Shown: positions 1-12,591 of the stretch, piece after piece | Layout of the letters: every line of letters starts with the position of its first letter | How positions within the stretch are numbered: the stretch's first letter is position 1 | Assembly: GCA_964036195.1 (NCBI GenBank) | Contig: OZ038453.1 | Location: 2,127,438-2,191,437 of the forward strand | DNA: 64,000 nt | Source of the DNA: Sphaerolaimus hirsutus | Taxonomy: Eukaryota > Nematoda > Chromadorea > Monhysterida > Sphaerolaimidae | Reading direction: 5' to 3' | Notes under the pieces: generated by a model | The model's input: only the letters and a program-made list of their open reading frames with translations | What the model was told of the DNA's origin: nothing | Databases searched by the model: none | Made by a program: the position numbers and the translations under genes

Positions 1-149
1 GCGCTCACTTTGCGAATCGCGCCATGGGCGCCCTTGGCGCCTGGCGCCATTTTTCTGTGGCGCCCTTGGCGCTTGGCGCCCACTTCCCGAATGGCGCCAT
101 GGCGCCCTTGGCGCCTGGCGCCCTTTTTTTCGGCGCTTTTCCATCACTA
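1..149. mobile_element. 3' end of GCGCC-rich hAT-like MITE (TAGTGATGG family)
   Basis: Short words of the type GGCGCCATTGGCGC are repeated and end in the terminal motif CCATCACTA at 141-149. The same terminus bounds complete copies elsewhere in the window (for example 49910-50241, flanked by an 8-bp duplication). The left end lies outside the window. Confidence 0.7.
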
Positions 150-150
150 A

Positions 151-985
151 CGCCGGAATTAGAGCTCAGCGGCGTTTGACGTGAAATGATTACGTCGTAA
201 AATTGATTACATCAAAATGGACAAAGGTACAGCATTGAAATTTCAGAATTAGATAGTTCTAGTAATTGTGTGTAATGTCCCAAACAAATTTTATCAAATA
301 ATCATTATTTAAGTACCGTATTTCCTCGAAATACCCCCCAGGGGGTGATTGTTTCATAGTGGTCCCGAGAGGGGGGGGGTTAAACGAGGGGGGGGGGTAT
401 TTCGAGGGGGGGGTTATTATTTCACAAGAAAATTTTTGAAAACCAAGTACGAAATTGTCGTTGGAAAATGCAACAAAAACCGCCATTTATAAGGTTCTGT
501 AGACTAATATTAGTATGTAGATGGTATGTACACTGTTCTAACGTGACACCGACATTGTTTTAACGTGTGTTCTGCAGTACACTGAACACAAACTACAGTT
601 ATTGTCATGTACATTCCCTTTACACTCAATTTGGGGGGGGGGTATTTCGAGGGGGGGGTAATTGTTTCATAGTGGTCTCGAGAGGGGGGGGTCAAACGAG
701 GGGGGGGGGTATTTCGAGGAAATCTGGTAGTTATTAATTTACCGTCGAAATTTACACATTCTACTTCAACATTTCATGTCAAACATTTTACGTCACCAAA
801 AAATTTTGATGGTAAGTTAATAACTACTTAAATAATGATTATTTGATTAATTTTTTTTGGGACATTACACACAATTACTAGAACTATCTAATTCTGAAAT
901 TTCAATGCTGTACCTTTGTCCTGATGTAATCAATTTTACGTCGTCATCATTTCACGTCAAACGCCGCTGAGCTGTAATTCCGGCA
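151..985. mobile_element. PIF/Harbinger-like palindromic MITE (GCCGGAATTA family)
   Basis: The ends GCCGGAATTAGAGCTCAGCG and its inverse bound a near-palindromic element with TAA on both sides (148-150 and 986-988). Other copies lie at 39589-40399, 42430-42688, 47093-47520, 48000-48426 and 48885-49157; several have TTA or TAA duplications, as expected for PIF/Harbinger (TWA targets). A TA-type MITE sits inside this copy at 314-729. Confidence 0.75.
314..729. mobile_element. TA-flanked poly-G/C MITE (CCGTATTTCCTCGAA family)
   Basis: The terminal inverted repeats CCGTATTTCCTCGAA and TTCGAGGAAATCTGG are flanked by TA on each side. The related element at 40129 carries the empty site AAGTAGTTATT, so one TA was duplicated on insertion, as for Tc1/mariner-type MITEs. 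The interior is runs of G and C with words such as GGTATTTCGAGG. Confidence 0.8.
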
Positions 986-1590
986 TAAATTAGTGAGTGA
1001 GGTGAGGGTTGGTAAAGGTATGGCACCAAAACACAAAAAAATGTTTTTCATGATCTAAAAAATATAAAATTCTTTGATATACCTGAGAGGATGTTTTTAA
1101 ATGATCACCCTTACCTATATTTTTTCAAATTGAAATAAAGTTCAATATGTCTACCATTGACAACGATTTACAATGATTTGTTTAACACTGATTTTTGTGC
1201 TGACAAAAAGGTGTACACAAAGGCCAATTGGCAGATAATTTAGCATGTCGTTCAAGTTTTAAAATGAATTTCAGTTGTCTGTAAGTACTTCAGTTTCAAA
1301 ACAAAAAACCCATTTTGAAACCAAACCTTCAACTGAAATTCATTATCAAGCTTCAATGACAATCACTAATTATCTGCAAACTGGCATGTGTGTACATACT
1401 TCACTGCTTTTTTTTGCAGATATGAAACGTTATACCAAGATTATGGCATTCTTTCTTTGGATGATTATATCAGGATTATGGCAGAACTTTCTAACTCAAT
1501 GCTTTGTCGGCATAGGAAACAGTGTAAACGTTTTATTTATTTTGTTTTATTTTTAATGTTTGAGGACACACAATGCAAAACAAAACTAAC

Positions 1591-4500
1591 AGTTCATATT
1601 GTTGCAGTATCGTAGATTTGGGTAGCCAGGTGAGGTGATTTCTCTGGGTGTTCTAATTGTTTGTGATCCATCCAGACACATACATGCTGAAGTAGTGTGT
1701 ATGTATTTAGATGGGACATAATGGTAAATCTGTGAAGATAGTGGTAAAAGTCAACCTATTCATACTTGACTTTTCAAAACATTTTTGTCTGAAGAAACAA
1801 TATTGCATAACAGAATATAGGTACAAATATGTTTCATGATCAAAATGAATATATTTAGGTACAATAAATATAAAAAATTGCCAAAATGTATTGAACTTAT
1901 CCAAACCACATAAAAAGCCAAACAAAAAAGTATAAAAGAACCATGTTTGTCACTGTCAGATCTCTCAACAGTGAGCTTGAATCCACCATTTCCCATGGAA
2001 GATGCCAGAGAATGTTCAATGACCAAACGCTGCCCCAGTGAAATGTATTCCATTGGAAGTGTGACGTCATTTGCATTGCTGATGCTGCAGGTGTGGTTAA
2101 TCATGGTAAAGCTTTAATTTAGTTCATTGAAAACAGTTAGGTGAGCACAAAAAACTTTTTTGGGTACACTTCTAGTGGTGAATACACTCAGTTTGCAATC
2201 ATGTTGCAAAACTGTCCTGACATATATGATATAAATATGTCATGTTGCAAAACAAATGATCACAGCAAAAAATGGGTGTGTGATGCGTTGTGAAGCATCG
2301 TGAAGTGTCTTCACGTTGACACTCCCCAACGCTATGAAGCACTGGTTGGCACTTCCCAGCGCTTCACAAACCATGCAAAGTATGCTGCCATAGTTCGTGA
2401 AGTGCACTTCATGAACTTCAGTCCCTGTGATGATAGGTGAAGTGTGTGGGAGACACACTTCACAAACAAACTTGAAAAATTTTGTGATGTGTGGTGAAGT
2501 GTGTGGAAGTGTCTTCACAGAGGTTGCTTCACGCAGATCCAGCCCGCTTCCACACACTTCACAAACCTATTTTTTGCTGTGGTTGTTCCTTTTTACTGTA
2601 TGGCATAATTGAGTCCACTGACAATACAAAAATATGTTTCACCTGAGCACTGCAGCGCCATTCTTTGCAGAATTGTGGGCAGCTTCATACAAGTGCCAAG
2701 ATTCAGCTGCGCCAGATGATTTGAAGTGTTGAAGTGTCAATTTTATTGAACAGTGCACATCATTTGCACATGCCTGCATTAGAATGTAAGATTAGTTATT
2801 AGGTTGGGGTGCTCGCCCATCATAAGATTCCTGACACTTCTATCATTACACCTCACAGCCAGGGTTGGTTGTGTAACATTCATTTTACTAAAATTGTAGT
2901 AAAATTGTATTAAAATTGCATTTAACTTTTTTTTCTCTTCAATTTTTCATTTTCATTAGATTTTTTTTTCTGTGATTTTGCCAACCCTGCTCACAGCAGA
3001 TTAGCTCACAAATGAAAATATAACATGTTACAAAAAAATGTGCATATCTTACCTGTTGACCATCTATCACATAGTAACATTTCATAACTCCGCCCCTTTT
3101 GGGAAATCCTGCAGATGATAGCTCCAGTGTCCCGTCGTGTGGAACTTCATAAAATGTTTCTGGACAACCACTGACTGAAAAATATTTGCATAGTTTGGTA
3201 TCTGGTTACAAATAGTTTTGAATGTGCCATGAAGTTTAAATGAATAAATTCCTGAGACTGAAAATTATTGGTGCTGTGGTTGTGATCAGCATTCCAAAAT
3301 TGCTGTTTTCAAAAGATATAATTCAAGAGGATCCCCAAAGAACTGAAAATGATGAATATCTCTTGAAATAGCCTGGAAAGACCCAATTTTGTCTACATTT
3401 TCTTATGAATCATTAAAAACTATCACATAAAAATATATTGTCCTCAGTATTCCATTGTATTCCCTGCATTTGATCATGCTGATGCTCAGTGAAAAAAATC
3501 TGTTCACTAAGCGCAAGGAAGTGGTGCGTTTCCACACACTTCCACAACATCATGAAATTCCAGGTGGAGTGTCTTCCACATGCTTCCCCCACTTCACCAT
3601 GTACCTCCAAAATTGTGGAAGACACTTCATTCACTTATACATGCTTCACTAACGTATACATTTGTGTGCCAGCACCTCACTTAGAAGCGTGAAGTATCTT
3701 CACGCAGACTTTCGTGATGTGTGTGGAAGCGTAGCATGCTTGGTGAGGCATTGGGAAGTATCAGCGTGAAGGCACTTCACAGCGATTCACACAGCACCCA
3801 TTTTTTGCTGTGTAATATGGAAGTATCCTAACACACACAAAAGGAATAACAAAATGATGTACCATTGACTCTGGTGAATGAAGCAAAAAATCCACTGTCT
3901 GTTTTATACCAATCTGAGACAAGCTGCAGTGTGACACCAGCACCAGGAGGAGTGATGAAGGGAGCATTGTACTCATTAGTCATGCTGGGAAAATTAGGTT
4001 GTAGGTTTATTTATTTAAATTGAACTTTTTTAATTTTCTTTGTCAACAAATATTTTTAGAAGTCTGGATGTTGTTTTATTTGGGGTTACCTCCCAAATGA
4101 TGAAGCTATTTATCTACTGTATGTCCTCAGAATTACTCCCCACCCTTGAATAACTCCCCCCTCAAAAACACTGACAAAAAAATAACTCCCCCTTGACTAA
4201 CTCCCCACCCTTGAATAACTCCTCCCTATGATGAATGGAGAAGATACTGCAACAAGTGAAAAAAATGAAGTACAAATGCAGTGCTGTGCATGATACAAAA
4301 AATACAAAAGGATATTAGCCTACGCAGAGGAAGCAGGATGTACAGTGTGTATTTTACGCATTGTATACACACCTACCCACCTGCAAGTTTTCCTGAACGT
4401 TATGATGAAAAAATAACTCCCCCCCCCCCCTTGAATAACTCCCCACCCTTGATTAACTCCCACCCCCCAAAATCTCTGATGAAAAAATAACTCCCCAGGG

Positions 4501-5084
4501 GACTTATTTGAGGATATACGGTATCTATCCTGGAGGCTGCACAGCTATTTATCATCCCTCATTACATATACTCGTGGAAAAATGTCTTATGCCGATACTT
4601 GTTTGATTGAATGCGCATCACATTCAGAATTTTTGTTTGCTTTTTTGCAGTTTTTGAAAACTGCAAATGCCATGCTGAGAACTGCAGCATTTTAATTTGT
4701 TCCAAATATACATGTCAACAGTGGATTTCTATTGTGAGTTTGCTGATTGACAAAATAAAAAATTTCTAAAAGTCAAAATTCAAATACTGTTTTTTTTGGA
4801 AAATGTGACAACTCAGCCTCTTTAAAAAGGCACTAACTGATGTAAATACACCATCACACATTTTGCCAACAGCATTAAACCAACCGATGATTATAAACAT
4901 TCCTCAATTCACCACCCACATGGCCATTTGTCACATTCAAATGCAAAAAAGCATTCCGAGTATCATACTCTTTAAAATCAACTTTTATAGCCATATCATT
5001 GCTGTCAGATGGCTCTATAATCCAGGTGCAGTTCAAATCAAGACAATATTCTTCAGTGTGTTTCGGTGACTTTATGGTGCCTGT
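1591..5084 (-). CDS. CUB-domain protein A (partial, six exons)
   Basis: This is the partial coding region of an extracellular protein with at least three CUB domains; ligand and family name are not recognised. Exons read on the minus strand: 5084-4885, 3984-3863, 3174-3053, 2773-2643, 2084-1942 and 1686-1591. All have AG acceptors and GT donors, and the phases chain (0-2-1-0-2-1-1). Exons 1-2 form CUB1, which contains the core NCTWIIEP and the strand motif FASFTRVNG. Exons 3-5 form CUB2 (starting SGCPETFYE, ending GGFKLTVERSD). Exon 6 starts CUB3 (SPGYPNLRYC). The boundaries between CUB domains are phase-1 introns, the usual pattern of shuffled extracellular modules. The exon 5 donor could instead lie 11 nt earlier. 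The 5' end was not found, and the 3' exons fall beyond the left edge of the window. The paralogue on the other strand is CUB-B. Confidence 0.82.
2261..2581. mobile_element. CACAGCAAAAAATGGGTG-family MITE in CUB-A intron
   Basis: The inverted ends CACAGCAAAAAATGGGTG and CCTATTTTTTGCTGTG surround a GTGAAG/CTTCAC-rich interior. Related copies lie at 18546-18902, 44966-45252 and 50487-50818. The last occupies the homologous intron of CUB-B, so this insertion is older than the duplication. Confidence 0.7.
4115..4523. mobile_element. TA-flanked poly-C MITE in CUB-A intron 1
   Basis: Diverged ends CTGTATGTCCTCAG and GAGGATATACGG are flanked by TA. The interior alternates AATAACTCCCCC words. A related but not identical element occupies the matching place in CUB-B (ending at 43107). 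Confidence 0.7.
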
Positions 5085-5406
5085 CTGCACATTTTTTCCA
5101 TATACTGGAGCAGTTATACTGGAGCAGTTGCATGGCTTTGTTCGAAATTCTGCGTGACAAATGTGGAGTATTTGTGCAGTTTTGTATCACTGCAAAAATG
5201 GGATTGTGAAGCGTGTGGAAGTGGGCTGGATGTGTCTGAAGTGGCCTCGGGGAAGACACTCCCACATGCTCACAGATACTTAATGAGCCTTGAGGTGAAG
5301 TGCCTTCCACACACTCACAGTGAAATGTATCTCTCTGACAACTCGCCTCCAACTCGCTGACAACGATTTGTTTACTGTTGGCGGCGAGTTGGAACATAGT
5401 TGTCAG

Positions 5407-6528
5407 TAACGATGGCCAAAAAAGATTCGAAAATTCGAAAACATTTTCGAATTTTCGAATTTTTTCGGAATTTTCGAATTTTTATTTCACCCCTAGAAAA
5501 AACACTTAAAAATCGATTTATTTTTCAAAAAATTCGAAAATTCAAAAATTCGAAAATAGTTTTCGAATTTTTCAGGCAATTCAAGGCAACAAAACGCATT
5601 CTTACGTTCAACGTGCCAAATAAAGCCCCCCCCCCCCTCAATATTTGAAATGTCATCCGCGGCTGAAGAGGCGGACTTCGACACATCCGTTTTTATACCG
5701 TATTTCCTTGAAATATCCCCTCCCCTCAAAATACCCCCCTCAATATTTGCCCCATGAATTTATAACCCCCCTCGAAATACCGCCCCCAAATTTGGTGTAT
5801 AGAGAACGTTTGTGTGGTTTGTTATCTGGAAAACACGTCAAAAACAATGACTGTGTTGCGTTAGAACAGGGTTTGTACCGTCTACGTACTTATATAAGTC
5901 TATAGAGTCTTATAAATGGCGGTTTTTGTTGCATTTTTTACATCTGTGTTACTTACAAAAAAAAAACAATTTAGCACTGGGATTTCGAAAAATCTCTGGC
6001 AAAGTAATAATTAGGGGGGGGGGGTTAATTCAAGGAAATACGGTATTCGATGCCAATATTTTATTTGATGCCAATATTCTATTTGATGCCAATATTTTAT
6101 TTGACACCGATTTTTAAATTGTTGTTTTTGTTGCCTTTGCTGCGTTGGTGAATTGAATGTGTCAATGTGTGAATTAAATGAAGAAGTTGGACACTGGTCT
6201 GTATAACTCCTTCCACCATTTTTAATGCTAAATTATGGTAAAAATAAAGTTATAAAAACTGAGGAGAATATGAAAACAGTCCAAATAATGTGTTTAAAGC
6301 TTCAGACTCAATACTTTTCCAAAAAAATTCGAAAATTATTTGAAAAAATTCGAAAACTGGCCAAAAAAATTCGAAAATTGCTAAAAAAGATTCGAAAATT
6401 CTAAAATTCGAAAATTAAATTCTAAATTCTAAAATTAATGTGGGGAAAAATTCGAAAATTCGAAAATTAATTTTAGAAAAAACACTTAAAAATTTAAATA
6501 CTTTTTTCTCGGGGGTGTGCCATCGTTA
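5407..6528. mobile_element. hAT-like MITE, TAACGATGGC family
   Basis: The ends TAACGATGGC and GCCATCGTTA are flanked by the perfect 8-bp duplication GTTGTCAG (5399-5406 and 6529-6536). The subterminal parts are ATTCGAAAATTCGAAAA arrays. A TA-type MITE is nested at 5696-6045. Confidence 0.85.
5696..6045. mobile_element. TA-flanked poly-C MITE
   Basis: The ends CCGTATTTCCTTGAAA and TTCAAGGAAATACGG are flanked by TA. It sits inside the hAT-like element 5407-6528 and is therefore younger than it. Confidence 0.8.
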
Positions 6529-6760
6529 GTTGTCAGCGATGTGTTTTCACAGTAGCTGCACACTTGTCAGCGAGTTGTCAGCAAGCTGCACACATATTAA
6601 AAGCATGTGTTGCACTGTTTGTCAGAGAGCTGAAACCTGCCACTTATAAGTTGGCAGCGAGCTGTCAGCAAGCTGCATTTTCTTGTCAGCGAGCTTCCAC
6701 TAATTTTTATGCTGGGCAAGCAAGTTGGCAGCGAGTTGTCGGAGAGCTACATTTCAGTGT

Positions 6761-7467
6761 GACTGTATCATCACGAGAAATATCTGTAGGAATTCTCTGA
6801 AGTGTCTCCATGCTTCCATTGCACATCTGCATGAAGACGCATTGCAACACTTCACAACGCTTCACAAACCTATTTTACTGTGTACATATTATGTAGATTG
6901 GTGCTGTGAAGTGTGAACTGTTTTTTTAAAGAACACTTGCACTAGAGATCAACAAAGAGTGTTGTGTTGCCCAAGACATGTTATCATAAAATAACAAAAT
7001 CAATCATCCATGAACATGTAATGAATCAAATGTAGGATACAACATACTTATAGAATGTGCATTTTGCCAGAAGAGTGAAGCCAAAATAAATGTCTTGATT
7101 AATGCAGCCATCTGTGTATATCATGAGGAATCAGTAAATTATAAATATTATTGATAAATTGGTATATAACGTATTTTCAATTCTTATAATACCTATCTGC
7201 AACCTAGCAGCTTATACTTCACAGACCAAAATATTTACATACACACTGTACCTAAGCTTTTGTAGAAACTTTGAGGACACTTTGGTTGGCAGGAATTAAT
7301 ATTTTATCATTTCAGTCAACTGTATAGGGTGCCTCATAGCTCCTAACACATGTAATTTGTTTATTACATGAATTTACACTGTGCACACTTGATTTAGCAT
7401 TTAGCAACAACATTTCGCACATGCAACCTTCATTTAAAATAATCATGGTTTTAATATCATCAAGTTA
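6761..7467. other. AT-rich duplication-arm sequence, no gene seen
   Basis: This non-coding stretch of the left duplication arm matches 39170-41230 in reverse complement. No open frame with recognisable protein similarity is present. Confidence 0.5.
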
Positions 7468-7746
7468 TACCGTTTTACCTCGAAATACGCCATGGGCGTT
7501 AATTATTTCGCTAGCAAAATTTGAGGAGGGGTTTATTCGAGGGGGTTATTATTTCGTTAGAAATTTGCGTGAGGATCGTAGTAAATAGTAGGCATTTGCA
7601 TACCCAAAACGGGTAATAAATGTGTCCAAACAGGACATAAATATTTGGACATACGTAACAACGTAGATAGCTACACAAACTAGTCTATATGTAGCTGGAA
7701 TGCAAATTAGCAGTAATAAATACATCATGTACATTGCATACATGAT

Positions 7747-8000
7747 GTATACTCGGTGGATCGCACGCTATGCATTTTTCTGAAGGAAACACTCCATCAT
7801 GATGTCATCATTAACAAAATCAAAATAATTCTAGCAAAAAAAAATCATTTCAGGTAAAAACATTCCTCGTTTTTCTTTTTCGGCCTTTTTTTTCAATATT
7901 TTTCTTTTTGTGGAAGTGCATACATAAGTATCCGGCTCGCGCGTTATCTACCAAGACGTAAATAATTTTCGGCTAATACTTTGCAGTCTGCCGAGTATAC
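7747..8000. mobile_element. GTATACTCGG-family MITE
   Basis: It is bounded by GTATACTCGG and CCGAGTATAC. The interior word AAACACTCCATCATGA is shared with elements at 26534-26771, 36845-37243 and 51838-52047. Confidence 0.65.
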
Positions 8001-8012
8001 ATCATTCCGGAG

Positions 8013-8880
8013 TAGGATGTCAAAAAAAATTTTCACAGAAAACGGAAAGGTAACAATTTTTCACTTTACAGAAAACGGAAAACTGAAAGGTAAATAAAAA
8101 TTTCTGCCGGAAAACGGAAAGGTAAAAAAATTACACTCAGCGGAAAAAGGAAAACGGAAAGGTAAAAAAAAATTATTGGCCAGAAAACGGAAAACAGAAA
8201 AATGAAATGCCAGAAAACGGAAAACGGAAAGCAAAATTTTCACGGAAACGGAAAAAAAGGTGAAATTTGCACAGAAATGGGCAAATTTGCAGAAGGAAAA
8301 CCTGCATGCTGGTTTGCCTGTTTGGCTTTGATTGTGGTAGCTGTACATTCTGCAACTATGGATCATGCCAGTAGTTGAAACTTAACTGAACCAACAAAAA
8401 ATTGTCAAAAGTAGCAAAAACACACTACAACAACAATAAGAATTTAGCAAAAGTGAACTGTGATGTAACTGAACAGTAATAAGTATACTAACGGACTGCT
8501 AAGAACGTGTCCAAAATTACTTTGTGTTTTTTGCAGATTTGGATACAGATAAAAATTATGAACAACACAAGAACCTGGTAGTTAAAAACACCATAGTGGC
8601 AAAAGAAAAATACAGATTGGAAAAAATAATGGAAAAATGCCGGAAAACTGAAAATCAAGCCTGAAAATGGAATAATGGCCTGGAAAATGGAAATACAGAA
8701 AGGTGAAAAATTTTCAGCCCGAAAACAGAAAAATGGGCCGGAAAAACAGAAACGGAAAGGTAAAAAATTTTCAGCTGCCAGAAAACAGAAAGGTAAAAAA
8801 TTTCCGGCTGCCGGAAAATGGAAAACGGAAAGGTAAAGGAAAGGAAAGGTGGAAACAGGAAACGGAAATTTGACACCCTA
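8013..8880. mobile_element. hAT-like MITE (TAGGGTGTCAAA family), internally deleted copy
   Basis: The ends TAGGATGTCAAA and TTTGACACCCTA are flanked by the perfect 8-bp duplication TTCCGGAG (8005-8012 and 8881-8888). Subterminal arrays repeat GGAAAACGGAAAGGTAAA. The interior around 8610-8660 keeps the tail of the Bel/Pao fragment seen in full at 23831-25802, so this copy is an internal-deletion derivative of that element. Confidence 0.85.
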
Positions 8881-9982
8881 TTCCGGAGTTGTTATTTCAG
8901 GGGGGGGGGGATTATTATATCCTCATCCCATTTATAAGGGAGGGATTTATTCGAGGAAAGGGGGTTAATTCAAGGGGGGTAATTCAAGGTAATACAGTAA
9001 CTTTACACTTATACTTTAACGTATTCATGCAGTATTATGCTATGGGATTACCTACATGTATTTACCACATTAAAGTCAAAATGTATCTAAAGCTGGCTTT
9101 ACAAACTTGCGAAAATTGCTCTACAACGAAAACTGGCATGTAGCCCCTACTGTTCAATGCAACTGAATTTTTTGTAGTTGTTAAACAGTTTTCACAGAAA
9201 TGATCATGTAAACGTGTTAGTGTAAACTGAGTGTGTCTGTGTTCGATCAAGTTTCCTCTAAACTGTTTATATGTCACAGCTGGCATTTTAAAGATTTCAT
9301 AATATTTATATTTTTTACAAAAATAAAATTATATTAATATATTTATTATTTTAAAATAATATCTAAAAATAAAATTTTTCATTGAAATTTACTTTTTGTG
9401 GGATTGTTAAAATAAAAAAATAATGTGTTTATATTTTCATATGCCTCTTCCATGTTCTCACATTTCCCAGATAGATTATAAATATATTTTACTAAAATAT
9501 GACAGTATTCTGTGCTTTAAGCTACTAATATGGCTAGTTGTGTTTGATCATTGGTGCCACAGCTATCAATGCCATCTCACTTTTACTTTGGTTACCACAA
9601 AAACATTGAACATGTAAACACTTTAATGTAAACAAAGTCCTGTCAGTATCAAGTTTCCTTTAAAATGTGTCACAATCAGTGTTCTTATTAAAATTGTATA
9701 CAAAATGCTTTTTTTAACTTTTTTTAATTTGTATTTCATTCAAGTTTCATTTGATTTGATTTGTTTCTGAAATGTCATTGAAAATAAAATGACACCATTA
9801 CTAACAGGAATGTAACAACTCTGCTCGTACAACTCATAGATAAAAAGTGAGAAAACAAAATTCACCGATGAAATTTCACGAGGCAGCGACAGTTTTTCCA
9901 CGCACTCGATTCATCGTTCACGATGCAAAAGTTTCAAGCGTTTTACCCGAAAAAAAAGTTGTCGATAAAAATCCGACCAGGG

Positions 9983-10412
9983 GCCAGTTCCGAAAATGGA
10001 AAAGTTAAGAGTTGAGTAAAATAACAAATGGCAAGTAAAGAGTAAAGTTGATAAATGATGAGTTAAGAGACAAGAGTAAATTTAAGAGTAAAGTTAAATG
10101 ACAAATGATTAGTTAAGAGATAAAAGTAAAGTTAAGAGTCAAGAAAGTGTATCCAAATCTTTTTTATCTTCATATCCGTATCTTATGTTTTTGCATCCAA
10201 ATCTTATTTTACGACATAAGATTTGGATACAAAAAAAAGATTTGGATACACTTGCTTGACTCTTAACTTTGCTCTTATCTCTTAACTAATCATTTGTCAT
10301 TCAACTTTACTCTTGTCTCTTAACTCATCATTTATCATTTAACTTTACTCCAAACTTGCCATTTGTCATTTTACTCAACTCAACTGTTAACTTTTCCACT
10401 TGCGGAACTGGC
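9983..10412. mobile_element. Palindromic MITE, GGCCAGTTCCG ends
   Basis: Inverted arms start GGCCAGTTCCG and end GCGGAACTGGC, with AAGTTAAGAGT/ACTCTTAACTT arrays between them. A centre of ATCCAAATCTT words (10147-10255) is shared with the long introner copies near 27.8, 36.2 and 41.3 kb. Confidence 0.65.
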
Positions 10413-11189
10413 ACCAGAATTTAATCAATGCGCAACGAATGGCGAAACGCAGGTGAGCGCCTGGAATTGAGCACCTTATGTTTCGGGGGGATGTATTCGA
10501 AGTTCGCCATTTTACAGGGCATTTCACATGACTTTTGACTTTACAATACATGAATTTGAATTGACCGCTCGATTTTGGTGAACTGTAAATCAGATAGGAT
10601 CATTTATGAGAACTTGGCCCACGTCCAAGGTACCGGTTGCGTATTGTACAAAAGAGAGTGAAAGTTTGAATTTTAACTCAAAATTACTATAAATCGCAAA
10701 ATTTTGCCAAGTTCACATTGATCATCGCTATTTTTGTCTGTTTTTAAGCCATGTTTGACCTATTTTATTTATACTTATAGCTATTTCGAAAATTTTGGGC
10801 GACAGCCAAGTTACCATAAGGGTATCACAGTGTAATTCTATATTGTATATAGGAGGTGATAAATATACAAAGGTTTTAAAATGCATGCACACTTCGTGGA
10901 CGTTTTCCAATTAATCATCATTTAATATTAGTCATTCAAGTTTGATTCCAATGCGGAGCTATGATATATTGAACTTTTTCCGTCAAAAAAGTGTTGCATT
11001 TTGTAGTTTTGTGATAATGAATTTACGGATGCATATAAAGTTCAAGTATTTTTGTTAATAAAAAGAATTGTCTCTGGCCTTTAAAAAATTTCTTCAGGCG
11101 GCTGCTCCTGTGAAAGGCTGACCTGCTAGGCGAAGTCACATTTGCACACACTTTATATTTACTTGTCTATTCTTCGGCCCGCGTAAAGT

Positions 11190-11441
11190 TTAGATGGTCA
11201 TACGCTCTCCCGAGTTAGTTTTGTCCACTTTGGCACTGTTCCAAGTGTGAATATCTGTGAATTTGTGCTTCAAATCCGCCCAGGTATCGTCAAAGTTCGC
11301 TGAGAGTAAATCTTCGAGAAGATGCCGATTTGCTACGTGCATTTTCGTTGGACCCCCCCCCCCTGTTTTACTTTTGGTTCGCAAGATTTTCCGGTGAGTT
11401 TCATTACGCGTTTTGGGGTTCGCATTTGTTGGATCGTTCAA
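11190..11441 (-). other. Possible coding remnant, unrecognised
   Basis: An 83-codon open frame includes a stretch of ordinary protein-like composition (around LEDLLSANFDDTW) without simple repeats. No start, splice site or family could be assigned. It may be a gene or transposon remnant. Apart from this, 10413-11770 shows no gene or clear repeat. Confidence 0.15.
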
Positions 11442-11770
11442 CGTATTTAGACTTGGCCCGTATCCAATTTTCTATTGGATACGGTTGGATATTGAGAGAA
11501 TGAGTGTAAAAGATGCACGATTTCCGTTCATGACACCGATAATCGCCATAGAATGCGATTGAGCCTCCGGAAATGGTCAGTAATTGCGGCCCACGCACTA
11601 GTCGACACATATAATTGATGTAAACACCTTCCCGGTCACGTCCGGCACCCTATTTTTGATCGTACTTGTGACACCCTATCTCCAGCTCTAGTGCGCGCCA
11701 GAAGCTGAAACCTGGGGGAGGTATTGGTGCAACCCCCCTCTACTTCTCATGAATTTGGGGGGTCGCGGCG

Positions 11771-12591
11771 AGCCATCTCAGGGTGGGTCGCCCTAAGTGC
11801 AAAATTTTTTTTGGCTTTTTTTGGTGTCCCACAGCAGGTCCGGCACCCGCTGATTTCTGATCTGTGGGAGCGGTATAAATCTAAAATTTTGGGGATGTGT
11901 TACCAACACCATTCCCCTACTATACTATTCAATCATGTGAGACTAACGTGAAAAATTTCTAAAAAATTCGCTAATTCTCCAAATAAAACACCACTCCCCA
12001 ATAGATGGATGACAAAAAAATCACTTTTTGGAACTTTTTTATTAGACACTTGAAGAGATGGTTTACGATACTTTAAAGGGAAGGGTATGATGTTTAAAGT
12101 TATGACAAGAATCATACCTCTAAAATGCATGCATTGTCAAATTTACTTGGGGGGAATTTCAAAGTGTAAATTTTGCAAATTTTTGTTCGTGCAATGATGT
12201 CATAAAATTCGCCCTAAGTAAATTTTGCAATGCAGGAGTTTTAGAGGTATGGTTCTTTACATAACTTTAAACATCAAACCCTTCCCTTTAAAGTATTGTA
12301 AACCATCTCTTCAAGTGTAATAAAAAAGTTCCAAAAAGTGAATTTTTTGTCATCCATCTATTGGGGAGTGGTGTTTTTTTGGAGAATAAGCAAATTTTTG
12401 AGAAATTTTTCACTTTAATCTCACATTATTGAATAGTGTATAGTAGGGGAGTGGTGTTGGTAACACATTCCCAAAATTTGAGATTTATACCACTCTCACA
12501 GCTCAGAAATCAGCGGGTGCCGGACCTGCTGTGGGACACCATAAAAGCCAAAAAAATTTTTTGCACTTAGGGCGACCCACCCTGAGAGCAT
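11771..12591. repeat. Long foldback element
   Basis: Arms of about 360 bp (CTCAGGGTGGGTCGCCC inward from the left, GGGCGACCCACCCTGAG at the right) are inverted around a centre near 12180. No clear target duplication or open frame is visible. Confidence 0.7.

Larger units (their letters stand above)
5336..6760. mobile_element. CTCGCTGACAAC-rich MITE, split by a later insertion
   Basis: Repeated words of the type AACTCGCTGACAAC and GTTGTCAGCGAG lie at 5336-5406 and resume at 6529. The gap between them is exactly the hAT-like insertion 5407-6528 with its 8-bp duplication GTTGTCAG. A related element is at 32640-32991. Confidence 0.65.
7468..8999. mobile_element. TA-flanked MITE enlarged by nested insertions
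   Basis: It starts CCGTTTTACCTCGAAATAC after TA (7468-7469) and ends with an inverse of the family terminus before TA (8998-8999). A hAT-like MITE (8013-8880) and a GTATACTCGG-type element (7747-8000) lie inside it. Confidence 0.7.
1190..9290. repeat. Left arm of inverted segmental duplication
   Basis: Coding and non-coding blocks of this arm recur in reverse complement in 39040-51790: intron sequence near 1200-1430 versus 51420-51700, CUB exons 1591-5084 versus 41624-51374, 6880-7150 versus about 39480-41230, and 9170-9290 versus 39040-39135. The arms differ mainly by transposon insertions. Confidence 0.8.
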
